Below are positions 34,917 to 42,866 of a stretch of DNA of 64,000 nucleotides, piece by piece (the stretch's first letter is position 1; each line of letters begins with the position of its first letter). Under the pieces are notes generated by a model. It did not search any database, was not told the DNA's origin, and saw only the letters and a program-made list of their open reading frames with translations. Origin of the DNA: Alcaligenaceae bacterium (lineage in GTDB: Bacteria > Pseudomonadota > Gammaproteobacteria > Burkholderiales > Burkholderiaceae_B); the NCBI GenBank assembly GCA_013416485.1, contig JACCEO010000007.1:1-64000 (forward strand), written 5' to 3'. A program made the position numbers and the translations under genes.

Positions 34917-35635
34917 AATGGCAATCGATCCGATTGTTTTGGATAGGGTTGGCGCTATTGTTGGGTTTGTATGTTGTACAGCACGAGAAGATTGCCTCGA
35001 TACTAGACTTGTACTTAGAGGACATCCTGTATCTAAGCTGGGAGCATATGGGCCTGGTTGTGATTTCAGGAGGCTTGGCCATCTTGATAGGTGTCCCACT
35101 GGGCATGTTATTAAGCCGATCCTTTATGGATAAGTTTACTGCTCCCGTTATGCAGGTGTTGAATGTGGGTGCCACTATGCCGACGCTAGCAATATTGGCT
35201 TTGTCCATGAGCTTTTTAGGCATAGGCAAGGTGCCGTCCTTGTTTGCTTTATGGCTTATGACCTTGCTGCCCATAGTACGAAATACCTATGCAGGCATGA
35301 AGGCGGTATCTACTCATCTGATTGAAGCAGCCACAGGCATGGGTATGCGCCCGCTTTACATCCTATTACGGGTTGAGCTACCGAATTCATTATTCGTAAT
35401 CTTTGCAGGTATACGCACGGCGATAGCTATCAATATTGGCACTGTGCCACTAGCTTTTCTGATAGGCGGTGGTGGCTTAGGGGAGTTGATTTTTACCGGA
35501 ATTGACTTGAATGAAATTGACATGATGCTGTCGGGCGCAATACCGGTGGCCTTGTTGGCTGTCATGGTTGACTTCATGTTCGGGCAAATACAGTACTGGT
35601 TTATTCCGCGTGGGGTAAATCCGCAGCGTTCCTAA
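34913..35635 (+). CDS. Osmoprotectant ABC transporter permease (second subunit)
   Basis: This is the 240-residue second permease of the operon, with an N-terminal helix and five more membrane segments. The coupling loop is IEAATGMGMRPLYILLRVELP, and GGGGLGELIFTGIDL corresponds to the first permease's end motif. Two different permeases flanking the ATPase are typical of OpuC/YehWXYZ systems. It is translated by ATGA overlap with the ATPase gene. Confidence 0.9.
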   Translation: MKWQSIRLFWIGLALLLGLYVVQHEKIASILDLYLEDILYLSWEHMGLVVISGGLAILIGVPLGMLLSRSFMDKFTAPVMQVLNVGATMPTLAILALSMSFLGIGKVPSLFALWLMTLLPIVRNTYAGMKAVSTHLIEAATGMGMRPLYILLRVELPNSLFVIFAGIRTAIAINIGTVPLAFLIGGGGLGELIFTGIDLNEIDMMLSGAIPVALLAVMVDFMFGQIQYWFIPRGVNPQRS

Positions 35636-35673
35636 ACCAATTTTCCCGATTTTTGTAATCTTAGGAGATCAAA

Positions 35674-36558
35674 ATGTTTAAAAGACTACTTATTAGTACC
35701 GTAGCGGCTACCGCTTTTTTAGTCAGTGGGGTTGCTCATGCAAAAGAGCTGATGATAGGTGCTAAAAGCTATGCCGAACAGCAATTGTTAGCGGAAATGA
35801 CCATGCAGTTACTGAACGGTAATGGCATTGAAGCCAAGGCTATGACGGGTCTTGGTGGTAGCTTAATGCGCCAAGCTATGGAAAACAAACAGTTGGATAT
35901 CTGCTGGGAATATACGGGTACCTCTTTGATTATTTACAATAAAATTACAGAGCCTATGGGCCCCGAAGAGACCTATCAGCGGGTCAAGGAGCTGGATGCT
36001 AAGAAAGGGATAGTTTGGTTAAATCCCTCTAAAGCTAATAACACTTACGCGTTGGCTAAGCGTATAGGTGATCTGGAGGGTGTTAACACGCTTAGTGACC
36101 TGGCCGCAGCGTATCAAGCAAATCAGCCCCTAAAAATGGCCATTAGTGCCGAATTCAGTAAACGAAATGACGGTTTAATTGGCTTACAAAAAGCCTATGA
36201 TTTCAAGGCTGGGAGGGCAAATATTGTCACCATGCATTCTGGGCTGGCCTATCAAGCACTGGCCGAGAAACAAGTCGATCTTGGTATGGTATTCAGCACA
36301 GATGGTAGGGTTGCAGCCATGAACTTTCAAATTCTGGAAGATGATCTGGGATTCTTTCCTAGCTACAACATGACTCCCTTGATCCTGAAAGAAGTGTTGG
36401 ATGCACAACCAGAATTGGGTGTTTTACTGAACAAACTGGCGGCTGTTCTGGACGATGCAACCATGCAGCGCCTGAACGCGGAAGTGTCTGTGGATAAAAA
36501 GTCAGTACAGGAAGTTTCTGAAAAATTCCTTCAAGAAAATCAATTGATTGCTTCATAA
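35674..36558 (+). CDS. Osmoprotectant ABC transporter substrate-binding protein
   Basis: This is a 294-residue periplasmic binding protein with a Sec signal peptide (MFKRLLISTVAATAFLVSGVAHA). No lipobox is present, so it should be soluble. The mature start KELMIGAKSYAEQQLLAEMTMQLL and the later CWEYTGTSLIIYN are typical of OpuAC/OsmF-type (PF04069) proteins for quaternary ammonium compounds. The exact ligand (glycine betaine, choline, carnitine or ectoine) is not shown. It closes the operon. Confidence 0.9.
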   Translation: MFKRLLISTVAATAFLVSGVAHAKELMIGAKSYAEQQLLAEMTMQLLNGNGIEAKAMTGLGGSLMRQAMENKQLDICWEYTGTSLIIYNKITEPMGPEETYQRVKELDAKKGIVWLNPSKANNTYALAKRIGDLEGVNTLSDLAAAYQANQPLKMAISAEFSKRNDGLIGLQKAYDFKAGRANIVTMHSGLAYQALAEKQVDLGMVFSTDGRVAAMNFQILEDDLGFFPSYNMTPLILKEVLDAQPELGVLLNKLAAVLDDATMQRLNAEVSVDKKSVQEVSEKFLQENQLIAS

Positions 36559-36574
36559 CTGCTAGTGTTATGAA

Positions 36575-36603
36575 ACCGCTGGGCCTATGCTTGGCCCAGC
36601 GGT
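36575..36603. terminator. Hairpin between the convergent transporter and cupredoxin operons
   Basis: ACCGCTGGGCC pairs with GGCCCAGCGGT (11 bp) across a 7-nt loop in a 62-bp convergent gap. There is no T-run on either side, so termination is inferred from position and stem strength. Confidence 0.6.
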
Positions 36604-36620
36604 AATACTAAGTACAACGA

Positions 36621-37166
36621 TTACAGTCGAATAATTTTCTTAGTCACAATATCTTCTACTTTGGGAAATGCGTGCGCTGCTAAAACAGGTACAGGTAACC
36701 ACTCTTTTGCTGCAGGATCTTTAGTAAAATAATCAAAGGGTAGGGTGCCTGGCCCACCCGGATGTCCACAGACTATGCGCCCGACCATACCTCCTTGTTC
36801 ATGTGGGGTGCAGTAGTAGTCATATACACCTTCTACAGTAAGCGTGACATCAAAGTGTTCACCAGGATTCACCAAGTAATCAGAATCCCATGACGTTGCT
36901 GCTTCTGGTATGCGTAATGAGTGCTTGCCATTTTTTGGATGATAAGCCGTTGTGGTATGAACATTACTGTCTAAAATCCAACGTACGGTTTGACCGGGTT
37001 CTACATACAAACCTATAGGATCAAAGCCTACCTTGGCGCCATCATGACTGCCCCACATCCGGACTTCCACGACTTGCGCCGCTAGACTACGAAATGTCGT
37101 TAGTGGAACAAATAGGCCAGCCACACCAAGAGCGCCGGCTTTTAAACAACTGCGCCGCGTAATCAT
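36621..37166 (-). CDS. Tat-exported cupredoxin (plastocyanin/azurin-like blue copper protein)
   Basis: This is a 181-residue periplasmic copper protein. The N-terminus ITRRSCLKAGALGVAGLF is a twin-arginine signal. The fold carries a full type 1 copper set: H70 (DSNVHTTT), then C119, H122 and M127 in YYCTPHEQGGMVG. VEPGQTVRWI and NPGEHFDVTLTVEGVYDYYC are cupredoxin strands. The C-terminal 45 residues extend past the core. It is the second gene of a two-gene operon, 6 bp after a small periplasmic protein, and is divergent from a SufR-like regulator. It probably serves as an electron carrier or copper-handling protein. The partner is not known. Confidence 0.85.
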   Translation of the reverse strand: MITRRSCLKAGALGVAGLFVPLTTFRSLAAQVVEVRMWGSHDGAKVGFDPIGLYVEPGQTVRWILDSNVHTTTAYHPKNGKHSLRIPEAATSWDSDYLVNPGEHFDVTLTVEGVYDYYCTPHEQGGMVGRIVCGHPGGPGTLPFDYFTKDPAAKEWLPVPVLAAHAFPKVEDIVTKKIIRL

Positions 37167-37172
37167 ACCCGT

Positions 37173-37598
37173 CTACTTAAGGGCAGCGGCTTCTGCGGCC
37201 GTGATATACCAAAGCACCACATGGTAATGGGGTTCTTCTACACCAGGATGGCCTGCGTTATACATGATGGTGACGTGATCGACTTTGTCAGGTCCGCTGG
37301 CCAGATTGTCAAAGGTTTTGTGATCGGTCAGGTCTTTCAGGGGCACCATGTAAATACTGCTAACTATTTTTCCTTGTTTGTCGTAAGCCAAAAAAGGACC
37401 TACGGGTAGCGTAGCAGGTTTAACAAACAACTGGCCCATACCCGGTATGAAATCGGGAAGCTTGACAAGTTTGCTGACTTGTTCATATCCATTCCCTGGA
37501 GGCGAGGTAGTCAGGTCTGCGCTTTGTGCCCATGTGGGACTAGCCAGCGACATACTTAAGGCAGCAGTTGCGGCGGTAAGCATTGCAAGTTTTAACAT
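37173..37598 (-). CDS. Small periplasmic protein with a His-rich EEPHYH motif, unknown function
   Basis: This 141-residue protein has a signal peptide (MLKLAMLTAATAALSMSLASPTWAQ). The mature part includes DFIPGMGQLFVKPATLPVGPFLAYD and a C-terminal HVTIMYNAGHPGVEEPHYH. In that stretch H117, E121/E122, H124 and H126 look like a metal site. I recall similar proteins annotated as DUF5602-like, but cannot confirm. It is first in the operon with the cupredoxin and lies downstream of the inverted repeat at 37649-37676. Possibly it is a metal-binding partner of the cupredoxin. Confidence 0.75.
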   Translation of the reverse strand: MLKLAMLTAATAALSMSLASPTWAQSADLTTSPPGNGYEQVSKLVKLPDFIPGMGQLFVKPATLPVGPFLAYDKQGKIVSSIYMVPLKDLTDHKTFDNLASGPDKVDHVTIMYNAGHPGVEEPHYHVVLWYITAAEAAALK

Positions 37599-37648
37599 GA
37601 TAGTCCTTTGATTTTGTGAATTGAGTTTTTACTTTACTCCTATAAGTT

Positions 37649-37676
37649 ATTTATGACAATAATAATTGTCATAAAT
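37649..37676. promoter_or_regulatory. Long perfect inverted repeat, probable operator
   Basis: ATTTATGACAAT and ATTGTCATAAAT are perfect 12-bp arms separated by AATA. The site is 51 bp before the small periplasmic protein gene and 84 bp before the SufR-like regulator gene, between the two divergent units. It is the obvious candidate for the regulator's binding site. The assignment is inferred from position and symmetry. Confidence 0.7.
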
Positions 37677-37759
37677 GTAAATTATGATTTCTCTAGTGCT
37701 AAGATGGCTATAATTTATTTGGTTTTTACCCTTACTGAACTGGCAGGCTAGTTAGTATC

Positions 37760-38389
37760 ATGACAACTAAAAAAAACATTTTGAACTTGCTTAGGCGTGA
37801 AAACTTAAGTGTTGCCCAGCTGTGTGAGCATCTGGGGGTGACGCGAAATGCCATTAACGTACAACTTAAACAGCTAGAAGCTGAAGGTTTAGTACGATCG
37901 GTACGAGTCAAACGCAGTGGCTTATTGGGTAAACCAGCAGCTGTGTACCAGACAGCCCCTCATAGTGAAGACGTTCACTCGCGTGCTTATCAACCTTTTG
38001 TGGCCAGCTTGATAGCGACAGTCTCTGGACGTTTGGGTGAAGAGGAAATGACTGAGGTCTTGCACCAAGCCGGACGGCATTTAGCGCGTCAAGCTGGATT
38101 ACCGCCAGAAGGTGGTTTTGACGCCAAGCTGAAAGCGGCGACCAAGGTGGCGGATTCATTGGGTGCAACCACGCAAGTACTTAAAGAGGCCAATGGTGTT
38201 GTGGTGCGTAACTATAGTTGCCCCATAGGTACAGTAGTGCGCAATGAACCCTGTGCGTGTCAAATCATGGCGGGATTTTTTTCAGAGGCGACTGGGCAGG
38301 CAGTCATTGAGCAATGTCAGCGGGAAGATCGACTGGTCTGCCAATACTTTATCCGTCTCGATTCAAGTGCTAGCCAGCAAAAGGGATGA
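37760..38389 (+). CDS. SufR-like winged-helix regulator with C-terminal cysteine cluster motif
   Basis: This is a 209-residue DNA-binding protein. Residues 1-65 form a winged helix (LSVAQLCEHLGVTRNAINVQLKQLEAEGLV). The C-terminal half has C154, C165, C167, C186 and C194, arranged as C-x10-C-x-C-x18-C-x7-C, in the order SCPIG, PCACQ, EQCQRED, VCQYF. This resembles SufR-type regulators, which bind an Fe-S cluster in this region and lose DNA binding when it is damaged. It is divergent from the cupredoxin operon and faces a perfect palindrome, so redox- or NO-sensitive control is likely. No suf or isc genes are nearby, so its target is probably not cluster assembly. Confidence 0.8.
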   Translation: MTTKKNILNLLRRENLSVAQLCEHLGVTRNAINVQLKQLEAEGLVRSVRVKRSGLLGKPAAVYQTAPHSEDVHSRAYQPFVASLIATVSGRLGEEEMTEVLHQAGRHLARQAGLPPEGGFDAKLKAATKVADSLGATTQVLKEANGVVVRNYSCPIGTVVRNEPCACQIMAGFFSEATGQAVIEQCQREDRLVCQYFIRLDSSASQQKG

Positions 38390-38420
38390 TGCTGACTAGG
38401 ACTGAATCTACGCAGCTAGC

Positions 38421-40367
38421 TTAGCTACCTATGACACCACCGTCATCCTTGGTAATAATAATCGTAGCGGAACGGGGCACGGATTTACCACCATCAGGCC
38501 AGTGACTATTGCCTGCCTCACCGGGATGCTGGATATTGATAAACATGGTCTTACTATCTGGGGTAAAGGTAATTCCTGTTACCTCACATTCTTTTGGTCC
38601 TACAAAAAACCGGCGTATTTCTTTGCTGACAGGGTCTGCGCAGAGCATTTGGTTATTGCCTTGACCCTCGTAGTCACCAGTATTGTTGTATTTACCATCG
38701 GTTTGTATCCACAGTCGGCCATCTTTATCAAAACCCAGTCCATCGGGGCTGTTGAAGGTGTTGTCTACGGTAATGTTTGCAGAACCTGATTTTAGATTAC
38801 TGCGATCTGTGTGTTTAACCGGGTTACCTGCCAGTACAAAGATATCCCACTCGAAGGCAGTGGCAGTAGCATCACCTTGGGCTTCGCGCCAACGCAGAAT
38901 TTGCCCATAAATATTAGCTGTTCTGGGATTGGCTGCATCGGCGATAGTACGTTTGTCATTATTGGTTAATGTGACATAAACATCACCGTTATTCGGGTGT
39001 ACGCTTACCCACTCTGGCCTGTCCATTTTAGTAGCGCCTACAGCATCGGCAGCCAAGCGAGTGTGGATCAATACTTCTGCTTGGTTAGTAAAACGGGCGT
39101 CTGCAGCCAATATGGCGTTAGCTGTTTTATCTAAGGCTATCCACTCACCTGTTCCTACATAGGCTTCACTGGTAGGCCCATCATTAAATTTTGCGACATA
39201 CAAAGTGCCAGCATCCAGTAAGGCAGAGTTGTCACCGCCTTCCTGATAGATGCCTTCGGATACGAACTTGTAAATGTAATCGTCGCGCTGATCGTCACCC
39301 ATATAAATAACGATACGTTGGTCGCTAGCTAAGGTATAAGCTGCATTTTCGTGCTTGATACGTCCTAGTGCAGTGCGTTTTTTTGGTGTGGATGTGGGAT
39401 TAAAGGGATCAATCTCAACGATCCAGCCGAAACGGTTCGACTCGTTGGGTTCTTTAACATAGTCGAAACGGTCTATGAATTCTTCCCAACGGTAATTAGT
39501 ACTGGCGGCGGCTAAGCCATAGCGTTTTTGTGCTGCATTTCGTGTATCTGTACCAGAGGTAGTGCCGAAATAGGTATTGAAATTTTCTTCACATGCCAAG
39601 TAGGTATTCCAAGGGGTCCAACCATTGCCGCAGTTGTTCAATGTGCCCAGCACACGAGTACCGCTAGAGTCTGCTCTGGTTTTCATCAGGTCGTTGCCAG
39701 CTGCTGGGCCTGTAAGCATCATTTCAGTGGACGCTGTAATACGGCGATTGTATTTAGAGTCCAGTTTGATTTCCCATGTGCCTGTTTGACTACGCACAAT
39801 ATGGATAACGGAAACCCCATGAGCGTTCATTGCCTTAGCGGTTTTGTCAGCAGTCCAAGGCAGGGTTCCATTGGCACCAAACAACCACGTATAGTCGCCG
39901 TCCTCAACCGTTGTGTATTCATGGTTGATGACCAGCAGGCCTTCATTGTTGCTATTGTTGATAGGGAAGAAGTGTATGCCATCATGATTATCACCAACCT
40001 GGCGGGCCTGAGCGGCAGCATCGTCGCTGGCATCGCTCTTCCATGATGTTGCGTCGGTAAACAGAGGGGTACCCCAGGGGGCGAAAACCGAAGCGCTGTA
40101 ACCGGCAGCGACGCTAATGGTGTCGTCTGTAGAAATAGGGATGGCCTGGAAGCCTAGCAGTGATGGTGGCTGGGCTGTGTCGCCCTTGTCTTGAGTTTTG
40201 GCATATGCAGCTAAAGGACCCGCCAAAAACAGAGCGGCTGATAGCCCTACACCAGACTTCAGAAAGCCGCGACGGCTATGGGCGCGTTGAACAATACTTT
40301 GAAAATGTTCATTTTCCGAAGTGTTGGTCGCCAAGTCTTCGGAATCAAGGGGGTGAATTTTATGCAT
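38421..40367 (-). CDS. phoX: PhoX-family alkaline phosphatase (Tat-exported)
   Basis: PhoX is a 648-residue periplasmic phosphatase that uses Ca2+ and iron. The twin-arginine signal is at about residues 30-57 (RAHSRRGFLKSGVGLSAALFL). The mature protein contains GWTPWNTYLACEENFNTYFG, RFGWIVEIDPFNP, ALGRIKHENAAY and DGLGFDKDGRLWIQTDG, all typical of PF05787. It releases phosphate from organic esters. A Pho-box-like direct repeat lies 53 bp upstream. The start is the ATG at 40367. It converges on the SufR-like regulator. Confidence 0.92.
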   Translation of the reverse strand: MHKIHPLDSEDLATNTSENEHFQSIVQRAHSRRGFLKSGVGLSAALFLAGPLAAYAKTQDKGDTAQPPSLLGFQAIPISTDDTISVAAGYSASVFAPWGTPLFTDATSWKSDASDDAAAQARQVGDNHDGIHFFPINNSNNEGLLVINHEYTTVEDGDYTWLFGANGTLPWTADKTAKAMNAHGVSVIHIVRSQTGTWEIKLDSKYNRRITASTEMMLTGPAAGNDLMKTRADSSGTRVLGTLNNCGNGWTPWNTYLACEENFNTYFGTTSGTDTRNAAQKRYGLAAASTNYRWEEFIDRFDYVKEPNESNRFGWIVEIDPFNPTSTPKKRTALGRIKHENAAYTLASDQRIVIYMGDDQRDDYIYKFVSEGIYQEGGDNSALLDAGTLYVAKFNDGPTSEAYVGTGEWIALDKTANAILAADARFTNQAEVLIHTRLAADAVGATKMDRPEWVSVHPNNGDVYVTLTNNDKRTIADAANPRTANIYGQILRWREAQGDATATAFEWDIFVLAGNPVKHTDRSNLKSGSANITVDNTFNSPDGLGFDKDGRLWIQTDGKYNNTGDYEGQGNNQMLCADPVSKEIRRFFVGPKECEVTGITFTPDSKTMFINIQHPGEAGNSHWPDGGKSVPRSATIIITKDDGGVIGS

Positions 40368-40419
40368 GAGCTAATAAGGTCGCAGTACAGGAAAGAAGCG
40401 CCTAGTATCCAGTAGGTTT

Positions 40420-40437
40420 GTTACAGCAACATGAAAC
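40420..40437 (-). promoter_or_regulatory. Putative Pho box upstream of phoX
   Basis: On the minus strand, GTTTCAT-GTTG-CTGTAAC gives two 7-bp repeats 11 bp apart, matching CTGTCAT-N4-CTGTCAY at five of seven and six of seven positions. It ends 53 bp before the phoX ATG. PhoB control is inferred. Confidence 0.5.
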
Positions 40438-40484
40438 TGCTGGGCTCTCAGGTATATTAAGGGGTGAATTTATATGGAAAACGA

Positions 40485-41201
40485 ATGCGCTTAGACAAGT
40501 ACCTTTCTGAAAGCACTGATTTATCACGCTCTGAAGCCCGTAAGGTGCTAAGTAGTGGTGAAATTACGATTAATGGCGAAGTCGTCAAACGTGGTACTCA
40601 CGTCGTACAAGAGGGGGATGATGTACGTTGGGACGATGACAAGCTTGAGCTAATTGGTTTGCGTTACATCATGCTGAATAAACCGGCAGGCTATGAGTGC
40701 AGTCTACGCAATAGTCAGCACTTGCCCGTTATGGACTTAATCGATGTTGATAAACGTGACCGTTTGCATACGGTAGGTCGTTTGGATGTGGAAACCACAG
40801 GGTTAATCTTGATTACCGATGATGGCAAATGGACTCATCGTATTATTTCGCCACGCCACCGTTGTGACAAGGTCTACTTAGCCACATTGGCCGAACCGCT
40901 ACCTGACAATGCCGAGGAATTATTCGCTGCAGGTGTCTTACTGGATGGTGAAGACAAGCCTACGCTACCTGCGGTACTAGAGCGGGTTGACGAACTAAGT
41001 GCGCGCTTGACCATACAAGAAGGTAAGTACCATCAGGTCAGACGCATGTTTGCGTCGCTGGGTAACCACGTGCTGGCCCTGCACCGTGAGCGTATAGGGT
41101 CGTTGGCCTTGAATGATGACTTATTGCCTGGTGAGTCGCGCTACTTAACAGATGCCGAAGTTGCCGAGCTGGCACAAGCGGAGTCCAACGAACTGGACTG
41201 A
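40485..41201 (+). CDS. rsuA: 16S rRNA pseudouridine-516 synthase
   Basis: RsuA converts U516 of 16S rRNA to pseudouridine. The 238-residue protein starts at the ATG at 40485 (MRLDKYLSESTDLSRSEA). The GTG at 40464 would put the ribosome site too close. An S4-like RNA-binding domain (1-60) comes first. The catalytic motif GRLDVETTGLILITDDG contains the active-site Asp, and KYHQVRRMFASLGN is the RsuA/RluB/E/F family motif. It is transcribed between phoX and the phytase-like gene, both on the other strand. Confidence 0.92.
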   Translation: MRLDKYLSESTDLSRSEARKVLSSGEITINGEVVKRGTHVVQEGDDVRWDDDKLELIGLRYIMLNKPAGYECSLRNSQHLPVMDLIDVDKRDRLHTVGRLDVETTGLILITDDGKWTHRIISPRHRCDKVYLATLAEPLPDNAEELFAAGVLLDGEDKPTLPAVLERVDELSARLTIQEGKYHQVRRMFASLGNHVLALHRERIGSLALNDDLLPGESRYLTDAEVAELAQAESNELD

Positions 41202-41227
41202 ATGATAAAATTAATTGCTTAAAAACT

Positions 41228-41259
41228 AACGTGATGCTATCCAATGACAGCATCACGTT
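41228..41259. terminator. Bidirectional hairpin between rsuA and the phytase-like gene
   Basis: AACGTGATGCT and AGCATCACGTT form an 11-bp stem with a 10-nt loop in a 77-bp convergent gap. Confidence 0.7.
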
Positions 41260-41278
41260 GTTATCGGTGTTTAGCGGC

Positions 41279-42631
41279 TTACTTAGCTTCTAGTAATTGC
41301 TTAACGTTCAGCAGCACCAGTTCATTATCGTCCTGTTGGTTAGGATGGCGGCTGCTGGAGAATGGAAAGTTATTATCGTTACCAACAACGATACGTTCAC
41401 CATCAATCACATCCACGTTTTCTATGGTGAAAAATGGGAATTGCAGAACGCCATTAGTTAATGGTTTGCGAGCCACACCATTCGGGTCTTGGATATTTAG
41501 TAAGTCAATGTAGGCGATTTTTCGCATCGGTTGACCAGAGGTTTCCGGTGAGAACTCTACCTTGTATACCCGTTTGAATTTAGGTAAATCTGAAAAGCAT
41601 GTGCTGGTATCAGCTCCGACTTTGCATGCCAGATCCGGAGTGCCTTCACCGTTGTCACGCTCTATAACCAAGGCAGTCGTGGCATCTAACATGTTGAAGT
41701 CACCAATTGCATTACCTTTGTCTTCCAGGGGGTAGAACCAGGAGCGATCTGTCCATTTCTTATCCTCTACACTGAACTCCAGAACACGCAGCACAGTTTT
41801 TCCATCGACTTGTTCATTATCTTTGGTAGCTGAATCCCATACAGGACCTTCCAGCATAGGGTACAAAAATTTTCCGTCCTTAGAGGCGGCCATGCCTTCG
41901 TAGCCCTTGGAGCGTCTTAGGTTAACGTTCTGGTAGGTGTCGCCGGGGGCGCCAGGAGCAGCAACTTCATAGTGATCGGGCGACTGTATTTTTTTGCCAT
42001 CGACTTCGGTTTCAAAGAAATCCAGAACCTTACCGCTTTGATCGACCTGTACCAAGTAAGGGCCAAACTCATCGCCTATCCAAAAAGTATCGCCTATGGG
42101 TTGAAAGCTTTCTGTGTCTAAGTCCGATCCTGTCAGATAACGCTCTTTGGACTCTTCATGCACAATACGAAATGGTATTTTTTTATCTGGATCACTTAAA
42201 AAGATAGTGGACATGTGTTTGAACTCACCGGACTTCCAGTCGATGCCATATTGATTCAGGTATAGCATAGAGTCCATAGAGTTGGCTTTGCTACCAAAGC
42301 CATTATCTGTAAGTATCCAAACACTGCCATCGGCCATCACTTTGATACCTGAGTGGCCTTGTAAGGGTTGGCCTTTAATGGGTAAAGCAATGCCTGTATT
42401 GCGGTCGGCTGACTTCCCTATAACGGTGCCTAGGTCTTGAACACGCTTTTTCGAAGTGTACTTGCCGGAAACTTTTAAATCGTCCGGTGCGTTATCGGGT
42501 GCTTGAACAAAACTTTGTGCTGGTAATACGGCATGCCCTTCAAGTAAGGCGGGTAGTTCTTGCTGTGCGACGGCGGCTACCGATACTGAACTCAATACTG
42601 CTGCTAGCACCGATAAACGAAAAAACTTCAT
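41279..42631 (-). CDS. Esterase-like activity of phytase family protein
   Basis: This 450-residue periplasmic protein has a signal peptide (MKFFRLSVLAAVLSSVSVAAVAQ). It contains the repeated beta-propeller segments of PF13449: GHSGIKVMADGSVWILTDNGFG, GDTFWIGDEFGPYLVQVD, SKGYEGMAASKDGKFLYPMLEGP and TTALVIERDNGEGT. Members are thought to hydrolyse phosphate esters. A Pho-box-like repeat sits 52 bp upstream, matching the site before phoX. Both genes look like part of one phosphate-starvation response. Confidence 0.85.
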   Translation of the reverse strand: MKFFRLSVLAAVLSSVSVAAVAQQELPALLEGHAVLPAQSFVQAPDNAPDDLKVSGKYTSKKRVQDLGTVIGKSADRNTGIALPIKGQPLQGHSGIKVMADGSVWILTDNGFGSKANSMDSMLYLNQYGIDWKSGEFKHMSTIFLSDPDKKIPFRIVHEESKERYLTGSDLDTESFQPIGDTFWIGDEFGPYLVQVDQSGKVLDFFETEVDGKKIQSPDHYEVAAPGAPGDTYQNVNLRRSKGYEGMAASKDGKFLYPMLEGPVWDSATKDNEQVDGKTVLRVLEFSVEDKKWTDRSWFYPLEDKGNAIGDFNMLDATTALVIERDNGEGTPDLACKVGADTSTCFSDLPKFKRVYKVEFSPETSGQPMRKIAYIDLLNIQDPNGVARKPLTNGVLQFPFFTIENVDVIDGERIVVGNDNNFPFSSSRHPNQQDDNELVLLNVKQLLEAK

Positions 42632-42682
42632 GTTTACTTCCTTGTAAGACTAGGGGGAAAGCACACAGTCTAGGAAACTAAG

Positions 42683-42700
42683 ATGACAAAGATATGAAAG
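42683..42700 (-). promoter_or_regulatory. Putative Pho box upstream of the phytase-like gene
   Basis: On the minus strand, CTTTCAT-ATCT-TTGTCAT gives two 7-bp repeats 11 bp apart, each matching CTGTCAT at six of seven positions. It ends 52 bp before the ATG, almost the same distance as the site before phoX. Confidence 0.6.
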
Positions 42701-42866
42701 TTGACGATATTTATTACGATAAAAGTGTTTTAGTCAGTAGATTTCGCACCTTGCTAGATAAGCGATGTATATTCTGTGGCGTTTACTTGGTAGTTTTGAT
42801 CTGCTAGCTAAGGTTGGTATTTAGTTAATTCAGAAAAACATCAAAAATATTGCATAAGGATGCAAC

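Noticed and set aside
37600-37648. Half-palindromic TTTGATTTTGTGAATT as an Fnr box
   Set aside because: The second half-site does not match ATCAA or GTCAA. The strong inverted repeat next to it is the better operator.
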